From Streptomyces griseus subsp. griseus (lineage in GTDB: Bacteria; Actinomycetota; Actinomycetes; Streptomycetales; Streptomycetaceae): DNA of 64,000 nt. The position numbers and the translations under genes are program-made. The stretch is from NCBI RefSeq assembly GCF_000720255.1, contig NZ_JOJE01000013.1, positions 1-64,000 of the forward strand, given 5' to 3'. The notes under the pieces are model-generated. The model saw only the letters and a program-made list of their open reading frames with translations. It had not been told where the DNA came from and did not search any database. Shown here one piece after another: positions 1 through 7,553 of the stretch (within the stretch, counting starts at the first letter, position 1; the number at the start of each line of letters is the position of its first letter).

Positions 1-2
1 AC

Positions 3-56
3 AGCAGCCTCGGCTACCGCAGTCCCGCCGAATACGAGACCGCACTCGCAGCCTGA
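3..56 (+). CDS. IS3-family transposase OrfB, C-terminal end (cut by window edge)
   Basis: Only the last 17 codons are inside the window. They read SSLGYRSPAEYETALAA followed by TGA. The SLGYRSPxEYE ending is typical of the integrase-core transposase (OrfB) of IS3-family elements. About 15-40 bases after the stop the sequence GTCCGTCAAAGCGGA resembles an IS3 terminal inverted repeat, so the element probably ends near base 100. Whether the copy is complete cannot be judged from here. Confidence 0.7.
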   Translation, partial: SSLGYRSPAEYETALAA

Positions 57-129
57 CCACCACACCGATGGTGTCCGTCAAAGCGGAACAAGCTCAACCA
101 CGCTGACGTCTCTGTGGCGTCGGGCTGAG

Positions 130-245
130 TCAAGCCGTCTGCGTGATGGGCGGGGTGGGCGTGAAAACCCGGTCGTCGCGCAGGAGGGCCCACAGAACAC
201 TGGTGCGGCGTCGTACGAGGGCGATTACAGCCGTAGAACGTGGTT
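130..245 (-). pseudogene. IS110-family transposase, C-terminal remnant
   Basis: The minus strand encodes about 35 residues (AVIALVRRRTSVLWALLRDD, then a short tail and TGA at 132-130). This matches the typical IS110 transposase C-terminus, where an ALIALARRR motif is followed by VLWALLRDG. Nothing upstream in frame continues the family, and the fragment abuts and slightly overlaps an integrase fragment on the other strand. It is read as a decayed insertion sequence, not a working gene. Confidence 0.55.
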
Positions 246-611
246 AAGCCGCTGACCGCGACCACCATCGCGCTGTTGCGGGCCAAGCCCACGCAGTTCG
301 CGTCTGCCTCTGTGCGCACCGCTCTTCGTGAGTGGGCGTTCAATACGCGCAACGCCCGTAAGGCCGTACTGCCCCCGCACGTCTTCGAGTCGCCCACCGG
401 GCGGCGCGTCTACGACACCCGGAACACGCGCCTGACGAAGTGGCTCAACGACGGCATCCCGCCCGCCCAAGTGGCCGAGTGGGCCGGGAACAGCGTTGCC
501 GTGCTCCTGGCGACCTACGCCCGATGCGCCGAGGGCCGGCTGCCCGAACTGAAGAGGCGGCTTGAACTTGAAGGTGCCGTAGATCTTCCCGAGCGGCCGT
601 CCGTCGGCTGA
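240..611 (+). pseudogene. Tyrosine recombinase (phage/ICE integrase), C-terminal remnant
   Basis: The 123-residue reading frame from GTG resembles the catalytic C-terminus of the tyrosine integrases common in Streptomyces integrative elements. It has the segment RLTKWLNDGIPPAQVAEWAG, then GNSVAVLLATYARC with the presumed nucleophilic tyrosine, and ends PELKRRLE. The usual DLRH box reads DTRN, so the conserved histidine is lost, and the core-binding and N-terminal domains are missing. It lies on the 3' side of tRNA-Arg, which is where an integrase sits when a tRNA 3' end is the attachment site. Most likely an inactive leftover of an integrated element. Confidence 0.6.
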
Positions 612-678
612 TCCCGCGGCCCGGATCTTCGACGCGTATTCGACACCACCACCCGCGAAAACCCGGTGACAGCCGGAC

Positions 679-722
679 AGCCCCGGAGTCTGCCCTCGAT
701 CGTCAATAGGGAGTCCGGGGCT
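679..722. terminator. Hairpin downstream of integrase remnant
   Basis: AGCCCCGGA at 679-687 can pair with TCCGGGGCT at 714-722, with a partly paired interior. It lies about 70 bases after the integrase remnant and may be its old terminator. No T tract follows. Confidence 0.35.
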
Positions 723-755
723 TCGCTGTGTCCAGCGTCACCTACCCTGACCAGC

Positions 756-781
756 AAAAAGCCCTCCCTCAAGGGGAGGGC
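756..781 (-). terminator. Rho-independent terminator of tRNA-Arg
   Basis: On the minus strand GCCCTCCC and GGGAGGGC arms with a short loop are followed by TTTTT (AAAAA at 756-760 on the plus strand). It begins 10 bases beyond the 3' end of the tRNA-Arg gene, so it is well placed to end that transcript. Confidence 0.75.
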
Positions 782-790
782 GGAGACGTG

Positions 791-863
791 CGCCCCCGGC
801 AGGACTCGAACCTGCGGCCAAGCGCTTAGAAGGCGCCTGCTCTATCCACTGAGCTACGGGGGC
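791..863 (-). tRNA. tRNA-Arg (anticodon UCU)
   Basis: The minus strand folds into a full cloverleaf. The acceptor stem pairs GCCCCCG with CGGGGGC, the D arm is GCTC-AGTGGATA-GAGC, the anticodon stem is GGCGC/GCGCT with loop CTTCTAA, and the T arm is GCAGG-TTCGAGT-CCTGC. The anticodon TCT reads AGA and AGG arginine codons. CCA is not encoded. The integrase remnant and IS fragments on its 3' side suggest this gene has served as an integration site. Confidence 0.95.
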
Positions 864-1185
864 CGGGTGTGGTGGCCTCGCACGTGGTGCCCGGGTGTGG
901 GCTGATCCGTGACGTTGCCGGGGACAAGGATAGGGCTCCCGGATCCTTGTCCCTGTTGCTTCGCCTCCGTGGCTCAATGTGGAGGTTCGGTGAAGCGGTC
1001 CTGATAATCGCAGGCAGGTACGAATCGTGCACCGCTTTTGGTGTCTCGCACCTCGGGTGTTGTGTACTCGTTATGCCTGCGCTGCGCCCTTGTCCCAGAC
1101 GTCCCTTCTGTCCCTCTGATTCCCGTCGGCGCGCTGACATGCCCATATGCTTCAGAATTCCCCTAAAATTGGGCATTCTTCGCAT
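864..1185. other. Intergenic region with an 11-bp inverted repeat
   Basis: No credible gene was found. The most notable structure is a perfect inverted repeat, GGGACAAGGAT at 921-931 and ATCCTTGTCCC at 943-953, separated by 11 bases. It lies between the 5' end of the tRNA and the dynamin-like operon, so it could be a terminator, an operator or part of a recombination site. The promoter of the GTPase operon must also lie here, but I cannot place it firmly. Confidence 0.5.
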
Positions 1186-2793
1186 GTGGTGACCTTGAAC
1201 GTACGGCCTCAGCTGCTCGACGCTCTCTCCGCCCTGCGCGAGCGTGTCGCCGCCGCACGCTTCCCGCTGCCCCTGGCGGGGGCTCCACGCGCGCGTGCCA
1301 ACCGCGACGAACTCCTCGCCCAGCTCGACGACTACCTGGTGCCCCGGCTGAAGGAACCCGAAGCGCCCTTGCTGGCCGTCGTGGGCGGGTCCACCGGCGC
1401 CGGGAAGTCGACGCTCGTCAACTCACTCGTCGGGCGACGCGTCAGCGAGGCAGGCGTGTTGCGGCCCACGACAAGGACCCCGGTACTGGTCTGTCACCCG
1501 GAGGACCAGCACTGGTTCAGCGGCATGCGCGTCCTGCCCGACCTCACGCGCCTGTGGGTGCCCCACCAGGACGCGGGCGAGGACCTGCTGCTCCCGGGCG
1601 AGGACCCCTCGCGCGTGCTGCGGATCCAGACGGTCGACACCTTGCCACCCGGCCTGGCTCTCCTCGACGCCCCCGACATCGACTCCCTCGTCGCCGACAA
1701 CCGCGTCCTCGCCGCCGAGCTGCTCTGCGCGGCCGACATCTGGATCATGGTCACCACGGCCGCCCGCTACGCCGACGCCGTGCCCTGGCACCTGCTGCGC
1801 GCCGCCAAGGAGTACGACGTCACCCTCGTCACCGTCCTTGACCGCGTGCCCCACCAGGTCGTCTCCGAGGTGTCCCGACAGTACGGCGCCCTGCTCACCA
1901 AGGCCGGACTCGGCGACGTACCGCGGTTCACCGTGCCCGAGCTGCCCGAGTCCACCTGGGGAGCGGGACTGCTGCCGGCCACCGCCGTGGCGTCCCTGCG
2001 CGCCTGGCTCGTCCACCACGCCCAGGACCCCACGGCACGCCACCACGCCATGGCCCGTACGGCCGGCGGCGTGCTCGACTCCCTCAAGTCCCGCATGCCC
2101 GAGCTGGCCGGCGCGGCCGCCGCTCAGTACGCGGCCGCGCTGCGGCTCACCGCCGCCGTCGACGCGGCGTACGACGGTGAGTACACGCGCGTGCGGGCAC
2201 GGTTGCAGAACGGGGCCGTACTCGCCGGTGACGCGCTCAAGCGCTGGCGCGCCTTCCCCCTCGACTGCACTGCCGGCGAACTCCTCGACGCACTCGCCGA
2301 GAGCCTGACCACCCTCCTGCTGTGCGCCGTCACCGCCGCCGACGAGCGCGTCGACGAAGCCTGGCGTCGTGAACCGGCGGCGGCCGCCCCGGGGCTGGCG
2401 GGCGGCGGCCCGTCGTCGGAGAGCGCCGAACATCGCATCGGCATGTCCGTACGGCGGTGGCGGCGGGAGCTCGAGGAGTACGCCGAGGACGAGGTGCGCC
2501 ACATCGAACGCAGCGTCGCGCCCGACGCCGAGGTGGTTGCCGCGCTCGTCGCCACCGCGTTGCTGGGCGGCCGCCGGGCGCGGTCCACCGGCGAGGCGCT
2601 CGCCGAGCGGATCGGCGCGCACGGAGCGCTGCGGCTGCGGGATCGCGGCGGGCGGCTGCTGGCTGAGCACCTGGACCGGGTGATCCACACCGAACGCGAA
2701 CGCCGCCTCGCCCCGCTCGACGGACTTGACGTCCACGCCGAACCCCAGGCCGAACTCATCGCCGCGCTGTCCGTACTGCAGAAGGAGAGGTGA
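1186..2793 (+). CDS. Dynamin-like GTPase, first of a pair (probable DynA)
   Basis: A GTPase of about 535 residues. The P-loop [15 protein letters not shown] is at about residue 67, followed by a switch-like RPTTRTP and DAPDIDS in place of the G3 motif. The G4 motif expected as N/TKxD reads TVLDR, so base recognition is degenerate. The C-terminal half is helical and charged, with no clear membrane span. The GTG at 1186 or the one at 1189 is preferred because the peptide starts VTLNVRPQ; an in-frame ATG lies at 1147. The next GTPase gene starts four bases after the stop, so the two are one operon. A bacterial dynamin-like pair in this position, next to ssbB, fits DynA/DynB, which stabilise FtsZ rings during Streptomyces sporulation. 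That identity is from memory. Confidence 0.8.
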   Translation: MVTLNVRPQLLDALSALRERVAAARFPLPLAGAPRARANRDELLAQLDDYLVPRLKEPEAPLLAVVGGSTGAGKSTLVNSLVGRRVSEAGVLRPTTRTPVLVCHPEDQHWFSGMRVLPDLTRLWVPHQDAGEDLLLPGEDPSRVLRIQTVDTLPPGLALLDAPDIDSLVADNRVLAAELLCAADIWIMVTTAARYADAVPWHLLRAAKEYDVTLVTVLDRVPHQVVSEVSRQYGALLTKAGLGDVPRFTVPELPESTWGAGLLPATAVASLRAWLVHHAQDPTARHHAMARTAGGVLDSLKSRMPELAGAAAAQYAAALRLTAAVDAAYDGEYTRVRARLQNGAVLAGDALKRWRAFPLDCTAGELLDALAESLTTLLLCAVTAADERVDEAWRREPAAAAPGLAGGGPSSESAEHRIGMSVRRWRRELEEYAEDEVRHIERSVAPDAEVVAALVATALLGGRRARSTGEALAERIGAHGALRLRDRGGRLLAEHLDRVIHTERERRLAPLDGLDVHAEPQAELIAALSVLQKER

Positions 2794-2797
2794 CCGG

Positions 2798-4894
2798 GTG
2801 ACCGCCGTCGCCGACCAGGACCACACGGGCCACACCGATCACGGGGGAAACAGCGAGCACACCGACCCCACGGATGACAACAAGCGACCACCGGGGAGCG
2901 AGCCCGGCAACAGTTCCGAGGGGCCGAAGGACTCCGAGAACGATGCCGGGCACGCGCGCGTGAAGGGCGGCGCCGACACCGACACCGACACCGCGCGCCG
3001 AAAGAGGCTCTGGGGCCGTGGCGGCGCCGGCAAACGGACGGACGCTCCGGGTCGTACAGACGCTCCAGGTCATGCGGACGCTCCGGGTCATACGGACGCT
3101 CCGGGTCGTACGGACGCTTCCGGTCCTACGGGCTCCACCGGCCGTACCGACTCCACCGGGGCCTGGGACGACGGCCTGATCGCACGCCGGGTCACCGAGA
3201 ATGCCGGTGCACCGGCCGGCGCTTCCGCGAGGGCGCAGCAGGCCGCCGCGGTGGCGGTGGAAGCACGGGTGACCGACTCGCAGGACGGGGCCTCGCTCGC
3301 GTACGACGACTACCTGCGGCCCCGGCTGGACGCGCTCCGCGAGCTGGTGGGGCTGTCACGGACCCGGCTCGACAGCAGGACCCTCGCGGATGCGGGCCGG
3401 GTCCTGGACGAGGCGACCGCACGGCGCAGGCTCTCCGGCCGGCACACCGTCGTCGCCATCGCGGGCGCCACCGGCAGCGGCAAGTCGCAGCTCTTCAACG
3501 CGCTCGCCGGAGTGACCATCTCGGAGACGGGCGTACGACGGCCGACGACCGCCGCGCCCATCGTGTGCAGCTGGAGCGACGGCGCCGCGAGCCTCATCGA
3601 CCGGCTCGGCATCCCGGGACGCCTGCGCCGTCGCCCGGTGCAGAGCCCCGAGGCGGAGGCCCAGCTGAGCGGGCTGGTCCTGATCGACCTGCCCGACCAC
3701 GACTCGGCGGCCGTGCAGCACCGCGAGCACGTGGACCGCATCCTGGCGCTGGTCGACGCGGTCATCTGGGTGGTCGACCCGGAGAAGTACGCCGACGCCG
3801 TCCTGCACGAGCGCTATCTGCGGCCCATGGCGGGCCACGCGGAGGTCATGTTCGTCGTACTGAACCAGACCGACCGCCTGCCCGCGGAGGCCACGGAGCT
3901 GGTCCTCGACGACCTGCGGCGGCTGCTCGACGAGGACGGCATCGCCCTGGGGGAGTACGGCGAGCCCGGCGCGACCGTCCTCGCGCTGTCCGCGCTCACC
4001 GGAGACGGCCTGGGCGAACTGCGGGAGGCACTCGGCCAGTTCGTCGCGGAGCAGGGCGCGCCGGTGCGCCGGCTCTCGGCCGACGTGGACGCGGCGGCGT
4101 GGCGGCTGCGGCCCGTCTACGTCACCGGCCGGCGCGCCGGGCTCAGCGAAGAGGCGAGGGACGAGTTCGCCGCGCGGCTCGCGGACGCGGTGGGTGCCAC
4201 CGCGGCGGGCGAGGCGGCCGAGCGGGCGTGGCTTCGCAACGCCAACCGCGCGTGCGGGACGCCGTGGCTGCGGCTGTGGCGCTGGTACACCGACCTACGC
4301 GAACCCGCCACGGGCCGGATGTCGATGCGTGCCCAGGCCGACGAGGAGGCCACGGCGCGTCAGCGCGTCGAGCAGGCGGTGCGGACGGTGGCCGACCGGG
4401 CCTCGGCAGGGCTGCCGGTGCCGTGGGCGCAGGCGGTGCGCGAGGCGGCCGTACGAGGCTCACAGGGGCTGCCCGAGGCGCTGGACGAACTGGCGGCGCG
4501 GGCCGGACTGCCGCCGGGACGTCCGCCGCGGCCGGGCTGGTGGCCGGTGGCCGTCCTGATCCAGGCGTGCATGACGCTGCTGCAGGTGGTGGGCGGACTC
4601 TGGCTGGTCGGGCAGATCGTCGGGGTCATGTCGCCGAACCTGGGTGTGCCCGTGCTGCTGATGCTGTCCGGGATCGTGGGCGGGCCCATCGTGGAGTGGA
4701 GCTGCCGGATGGCCGCACGCGGCCCGGCACGGCGGTACGGCGAGGACGCGGAGCGGCGCCTGAGAGAGGCGGCGGCGGGCTGCGGCCGAGCCCGGGTCCT
4801 CGATCCGGTGGCGGCGGAGCTGCTGCGGTACCGGGAGGTGCGGGAGCAGTACGCGAAGGTGACGGGGGTGGGGGCGGGGACGGTGGCGAGGTGA
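2798..4894 (+). CDS. Membrane-anchored dynamin-like GTPase (probable DynB)
   Basis: 698 residues from a GTG start preceded by GGAGAGG about 8 bases upstream. The first 130 residues are a low-complexity tail rich in Asp, Gly, Thr and His, with degenerate TDAPGR/TDAPGH repeats. The GTPase domain follows, with P-loop GATGSGKSQLFNAL near residue 223, RPTTAAP, DLPDHDS and NQTDRL as G4. Two hydrophobic segments near residues 584-611 and 617-635 form a hairpin that should anchor it in the membrane, typical of YfjP/dynamin-type bacterial GTPases. It lies four bases after the partner GTPase, implying translation coupling and probably a hetero-oligomer at the septum. The functional assignment is inferred from family and context. 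Confidence 0.8.
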   Translation: MTAVADQDHTGHTDHGGNSEHTDPTDDNKRPPGSEPGNSSEGPKDSENDAGHARVKGGADTDTDTARRKRLWGRGGAGKRTDAPGRTDAPGHADAPGHTDAPGRTDASGPTGSTGRTDSTGAWDDGLIARRVTENAGAPAGASARAQQAAAVAVEARVTDSQDGASLAYDDYLRPRLDALRELVGLSRTRLDSRTLADAGRVLDEATARRRLSGRHTVVAIAGATGSGKSQLFNALAGVTISETGVRRPTTAAPIVCSWSDGAASLIDRLGIPGRLRRRPVQSPEAEAQLSGLVLIDLPDHDSAAVQHREHVDRILALVDAVIWVVDPEKYADAVLHERYLRPMAGHAEVMFVVLNQTDRLPAEATELVLDDLRRLLDEDGIALGEYGEPGATVLALSALTGDGLGELREALGQFVAEQGAPVRRLSADVDAAAWRLRPVYVTGRRAGLSEEARDEFAARLADAVGATAAGEAAERAWLRNANRACGTPWLRLWRWYTDLREPATGRMSMRAQADEEATARQRVEQAVRTVADRASAGLPVPWAQAVREAAVRGSQGLPEALDELAARAGLPPGRPPRPGWWPVAVLIQACMTLLQVVGGLWLVGQIVGVMSPNLGVPVLLMLSGIVGGPIVEWSCRMAARGPARRYGEDAERRLREAAAGCGRARVLDPVAAELLRYREVREQYAKVTGVGAGTVAR

Positions 4895-4937
4895 GTCGCG
4901 ACGCGAGGTGAGTCGCGACGGCGAGGTGAGTCGCGAC
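4886..4937. repeat. 17-bp tandem repeat, three copies, over the GTPase stop codon
   Basis: The unit GCGAGGTGAGTCGCGAC occurs at 4886, 4903 and 4921. The first copy contains the TGA stop of the preceding GTPase gene, so the other two look like duplications of that gene's end. A G-rich run built on GCCTGGGAGCTGGG follows to about 5050. Confidence 0.85.
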
Positions 4938-5062
4938 CGGTCGTGAGGCTGGGCCTCGGGGCTGCGGCTCCGTCCCTCGGGCCTGGGGCTCGGGCCTGGG
5001 AGCTGGGGCCTGGGAGCTGGGGCCTGGGGCTTGGGGCGTGGGCCTCGGGCCCTGAAGCGGGG

Positions 5063-5163
5063 TGATCCACAACGGGGACAACGGGGACAACGGGGACAAC
5101 GGGGACGGCGGTCGTTCCCTCGTTCGGGTGGTGGAGTTTTCCACAGATGAGCGGTGGTCCACA
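5063..5163 (+). promoter_or_regulatory. Cluster of DnaA-box-like nonamers upstream of ssbB
   Basis: Three nonamers end in TCCACA: TGATCCACA at 5063, TTTTCCACA at 5137 and TGGTCCACA at 5155. The second is one mismatch from the Streptomyces DnaA box TTGTCCACA; the others have two. They lie 110-210 bases before the ssbB start. This is a candidate DnaA-responsive leader, not a replication origin. Confidence 0.4.
5069..5104. repeat. 9-bp tandem repeat, four copies
   Basis: ACAACGGGG is repeated four times without interruption, and its first copy overlaps the first DnaA-box-like nonamer. Simple slippage could have made it, but the iteron-like spacing next to TCCACA motifs upstream of a DNA-binding-protein gene is noted. 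Confidence 0.85.
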
Positions 5164-5272
5164 GTGCTCAGCGGGTTCGTCCCGGCGGAGGCAGTCTGTC
5201 TCGCAGCCGTACGGGACGGACCCGTACGCGTTTCCGCCCGGTCCGTACATCCGGGCGGGGGAGGGGTTCGCG

Positions 5273-5740
5273 ATGAACGAGACGATGGTCTGCGCGGTGG
5301 GCAATGTGGCGACGCGGCCGGTGTACCGGGAGCTGGCGACGGGGGCGTCGGCCAGGTTCCGGCTGGCGGTGACCTCGCGCTACTGGGATCGGGAGAAGAA
5401 CACCTGGACCGACGGACACACCAACTTCTTCACGGTGTGGGCCAACCGGCAGCTCGCCACGCACGTGGTGGCGTCGCTGGACATCGGCCATCCCGTCATC
5501 GTGCAGGGCAGGTTGAAGGTGCGCACGGAAGTACGTGAAGGCCAGAACTGGACCTCGGCCGACCTCGACGCGGTGGCCATCGGCCACGATCTGGCCCGGG
5601 GCACGTCGGCCTTCCGGCGGGCGAACAGGCCGGAGACGCCCGGCGCCACCCCGTCGCAGTCGGAGCCCAACTGGGAAACACCGTCGGCGAATTCATCCTC
5701 GGCAGCCCAACAGGTGCTGGAACCAGCGGCGGTGACGTGA
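5273..5740 (+). CDS. ssbB: Single-stranded DNA-binding protein SsbB
   Basis: 155 residues starting MNETMVCAVGNVATRP, with a strong GGGGGAGGGG ribosome site 6 bases upstream. It is an OB-fold SSB, with the aromatic-containing segments FRLAVTSRYWDR and FFTVWANRQLATHV, then VIVQGRLKVRTEVREGQNW. The C-terminus ends LEPAAVT and lacks the acidic DDDIPF-type tip that essential SSBs use to bind partners. Streptomyces carry two paralogues: tipped SsbA and shorter tipless SsbB, the latter linked to chromosome segregation during sporulation. Its neighbourhood with the dynamin-like pair fits a developmental role. The leader upstream carries repeats and DnaA-box-like sites. Confidence 0.92.
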   Translation: MNETMVCAVGNVATRPVYRELATGASARFRLAVTSRYWDREKNTWTDGHTNFFTVWANRQLATHVVASLDIGHPVIVQGRLKVRTEVREGQNWTSADLDAVAIGHDLARGTSAFRRANRPETPGATPSQSEPNWETPSANSSSAAQQVLEPAAVT

Positions 5741-6040
5741 TGTCAGCAAGTGTCCGGAGCTGACCGAAGCTGACCGAAGTGCGGCTGAAGTACGGCTGAA
5801 GTGGGGCTTATCGATGAATGTGCACGTCACACGGCGGTGGATTTGTCGATAACCCTGCTCACGGCCCGACTTGGGGATAACGATTCCGAGTCGGATCGGG
5901 TTGTCGTACGAGATCATCGGGGGGCGCGGAGCGCCACATCCCTAGGATGCCCGACAGAGCACATGAGGCTCTTGAGGCTCGTGATTCTGCTGGTGGGACC
6001 CCACGTCCACGTCAACGGGGCCTGTGCGAAAGGGATTTCT
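5741..6040. other. Intergenic region between ssbB and the surface-protein gene
   Basis: No convincing gene. Just after ssbB are short direct repeats, GCTGACCGAA twice (5758-5778) and CGGCTGAAGT twice (5782-5803). A small GGCGC/GCGCC hairpin is near 5925-5940. The promoter of the thioester surface-protein gene should lie in the second half but was not pinned down. Confidence 0.5.
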
Positions 6041-7462
6041 TTGTTTGCTTCGCTCTCCGGGCTGTCCGCGCCGTCCGCGCACGGGCGAGGGGCGGCTCGC
6101 CTCGCCGCCGCCTCGCTCGTGTCCGGGCTGGTCGCAGCCGGCGTGCTGCTCGGCGCCGGCCCGGCCGCCGCGGACGAGACGGCGCAGACCCAGGGCGGGG
6201 CGACCGCCACCATAGGCGGCCTGAAGACGTACGGCACCGCCGTGATCCACGACGCCGACGGGGACCAGGAGGTCTCGGCGGGCCTGTTCGAGATGTCCGT
6301 CGACGGGGGCGGCACCCTCCAGACGTACTGCGTCGACCTGCACACCCCCACGCAGCGGGACGCCAAATACCACGAGACGCCGTGGAGCGGCACCTCGCTG
6401 GGTGTCAACAAGGACGCCGGAAGGATCAGTTGGATCCTCCAGCACTCCTATCCCCAGGTGAACGACCTCGCCTCCCTGGCCGGGAAGGCGGGCATCAGCG
6501 GCGGCCTCACCGAACAGGACGCTGCGGCCGGCACTCAGGTGGCCATCTGGCGCTACTCGGACGGCGCGGACGTGGACGCCGTCGACCCGCAGGCGGAGAA
6601 GCTCGCCGACTACCTCTTCAAGAGCGCCCGTGCCGTGGCGGAGCCCAAGGCGTCCCTCACCCTCGATCCGCCCGCGGTCTCCGGCCGTCCCGGCCAACCG
6701 CTGGGTCCGGTCACCGTCCACACCAACGCCTCGAGCGTCACCATCACGCCCCCGGCGGACGCGGCCACCAGCCGCGTACGGATCGTCGGCAAGGACGGCA
6801 AGCCCGTCACCTCCGCGACCGACGGCAGCCGGCTCTTCTTCGACGTCCCCGCCGACGCGGCGGCGTCCGGTACCTCCGCCCTGACCGTCCAGGCCTCGAC
6901 CACCGTCCCGGTCGGCCGCGCCTTCACCTCCGACGCCCGCAGCCAGACCCAGATCCTGGCCGGCTCCAGCGAGTCCACGGTCTCGGCGACGGCGAGCGCG
7001 ACCTGGGCGACGCAGGGCGCCGTCCCGGCCCTGTCCGCGGCGAAGAACTGCACCAAGGGCGGGGTCGACATCACCGCCACCAACCGGGGCGACGAGCCGT
7101 ACACCTTCGACCTGATGGGGCTCCAGCACGCCATCCCCGCGGGCCAGTCCCGCACGGTGACGATCCGCCTCCAAGAGGACCAGCCCTACGACTTCACCAT
7201 CGAAGCCCCCGGTGCCGCCTCCCAGCGCTTCACCGGCGTCCTCGACTGCAAGACCCAGACCACCGTCACCGGCACCACCATCCAAACCCTCAGCGACCCC
7301 AGCCCCGCCACGGTAGGCGGCACGGCCCCAGACCCCAACCTCGCCGCGACGGGCAGCTCCGACGCGACCCCCCTGATCGCCGGCACAGCCATCGGCCTGG
7401 TGCTGATCGGCGGCACGGCCCTGGTCCTCCTCCGCCGCAAGCAGGACGCGTCCGAGCGCTGA
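6041..7462 (+). CDS. Sortase-anchored surface protein with TQXA thioester domain
   Basis: About 473 residues from the TTG at 6041, which follows GAAAGGG by 7 bases and starts just before a signal peptide (hydrophobic LVSGLVAAGVLLGAG, cleavage near AAADE). A thioester domain follows. Cys97 in TYCVDLHTP and Gln166 in GTQVAIWRYSDG are the pair expected to form an internal Cys-Gln thioester, which lets such proteins bond covalently to a target surface. An Ig-like stalk comes next. The C-terminus has LAATGS (residue 434), a hydrophobic helix and a basic RRK tail, i.e. a class E sortase LAxTG anchor. No sortase gene is in the window. The protein should be displayed on the hyphal wall; its partner is unknown. 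Confidence 0.85.
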   Translation: MFASLSGLSAPSAHGRGAARLAAASLVSGLVAAGVLLGAGPAAADETAQTQGGATATIGGLKTYGTAVIHDADGDQEVSAGLFEMSVDGGGTLQTYCVDLHTPTQRDAKYHETPWSGTSLGVNKDAGRISWILQHSYPQVNDLASLAGKAGISGGLTEQDAAAGTQVAIWRYSDGADVDAVDPQAEKLADYLFKSARAVAEPKASLTLDPPAVSGRPGQPLGPVTVHTNASSVTITPPADAATSRVRIVGKDGKPVTSATDGSRLFFDVPADAAASGTSALTVQASTTVPVGRAFTSDARSQTQILAGSSESTVSATASATWATQGAVPALSAAKNCTKGGVDITATNRGDEPYTFDLMGLQHAIPAGQSRTVTIRLQEDQPYDFTIEAPGAASQRFTGVLDCKTQTTVTGTTIQTLSDPSPATVGGTAPDPNLAATGSSDATPLIAGTAIGLVLIGGTALVLLRRKQDASER

Positions 7463-7501
7463 GCCATGGACGGACGCCAACAGCTTTCTCTGACGGGACG
7501 A

Positions 7502-7518
7502 GGCAGCTCCCGGCTGCC
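7502..7518. terminator. Hairpin between convergent genes
   Basis: GGCAGC and GCTGCC arms with a 5-base loop lie between the convergent surface-protein and PAP2 genes. No T tract. Plausible weak bidirectional terminator. Confidence 0.35.
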
Positions 7519-7553
7519 GTGAGCGAGGGAGGCCGACGAGGCGGGCGAACTCG

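Noticed and set aside
666..1192. Short frames overlapping the tRNA and its flanks
   Set aside because: They run across the tRNA-Arg gene and its terminator and have no ribosome sites or family resemblance.
5063..5163. Possible replication origin from DnaA-box-like motifs and iterons
   Set aside because: Only three imperfect boxes, no dnaA or dnaN neighbours and no AT-rich region. Listed only as a regulatory candidate.
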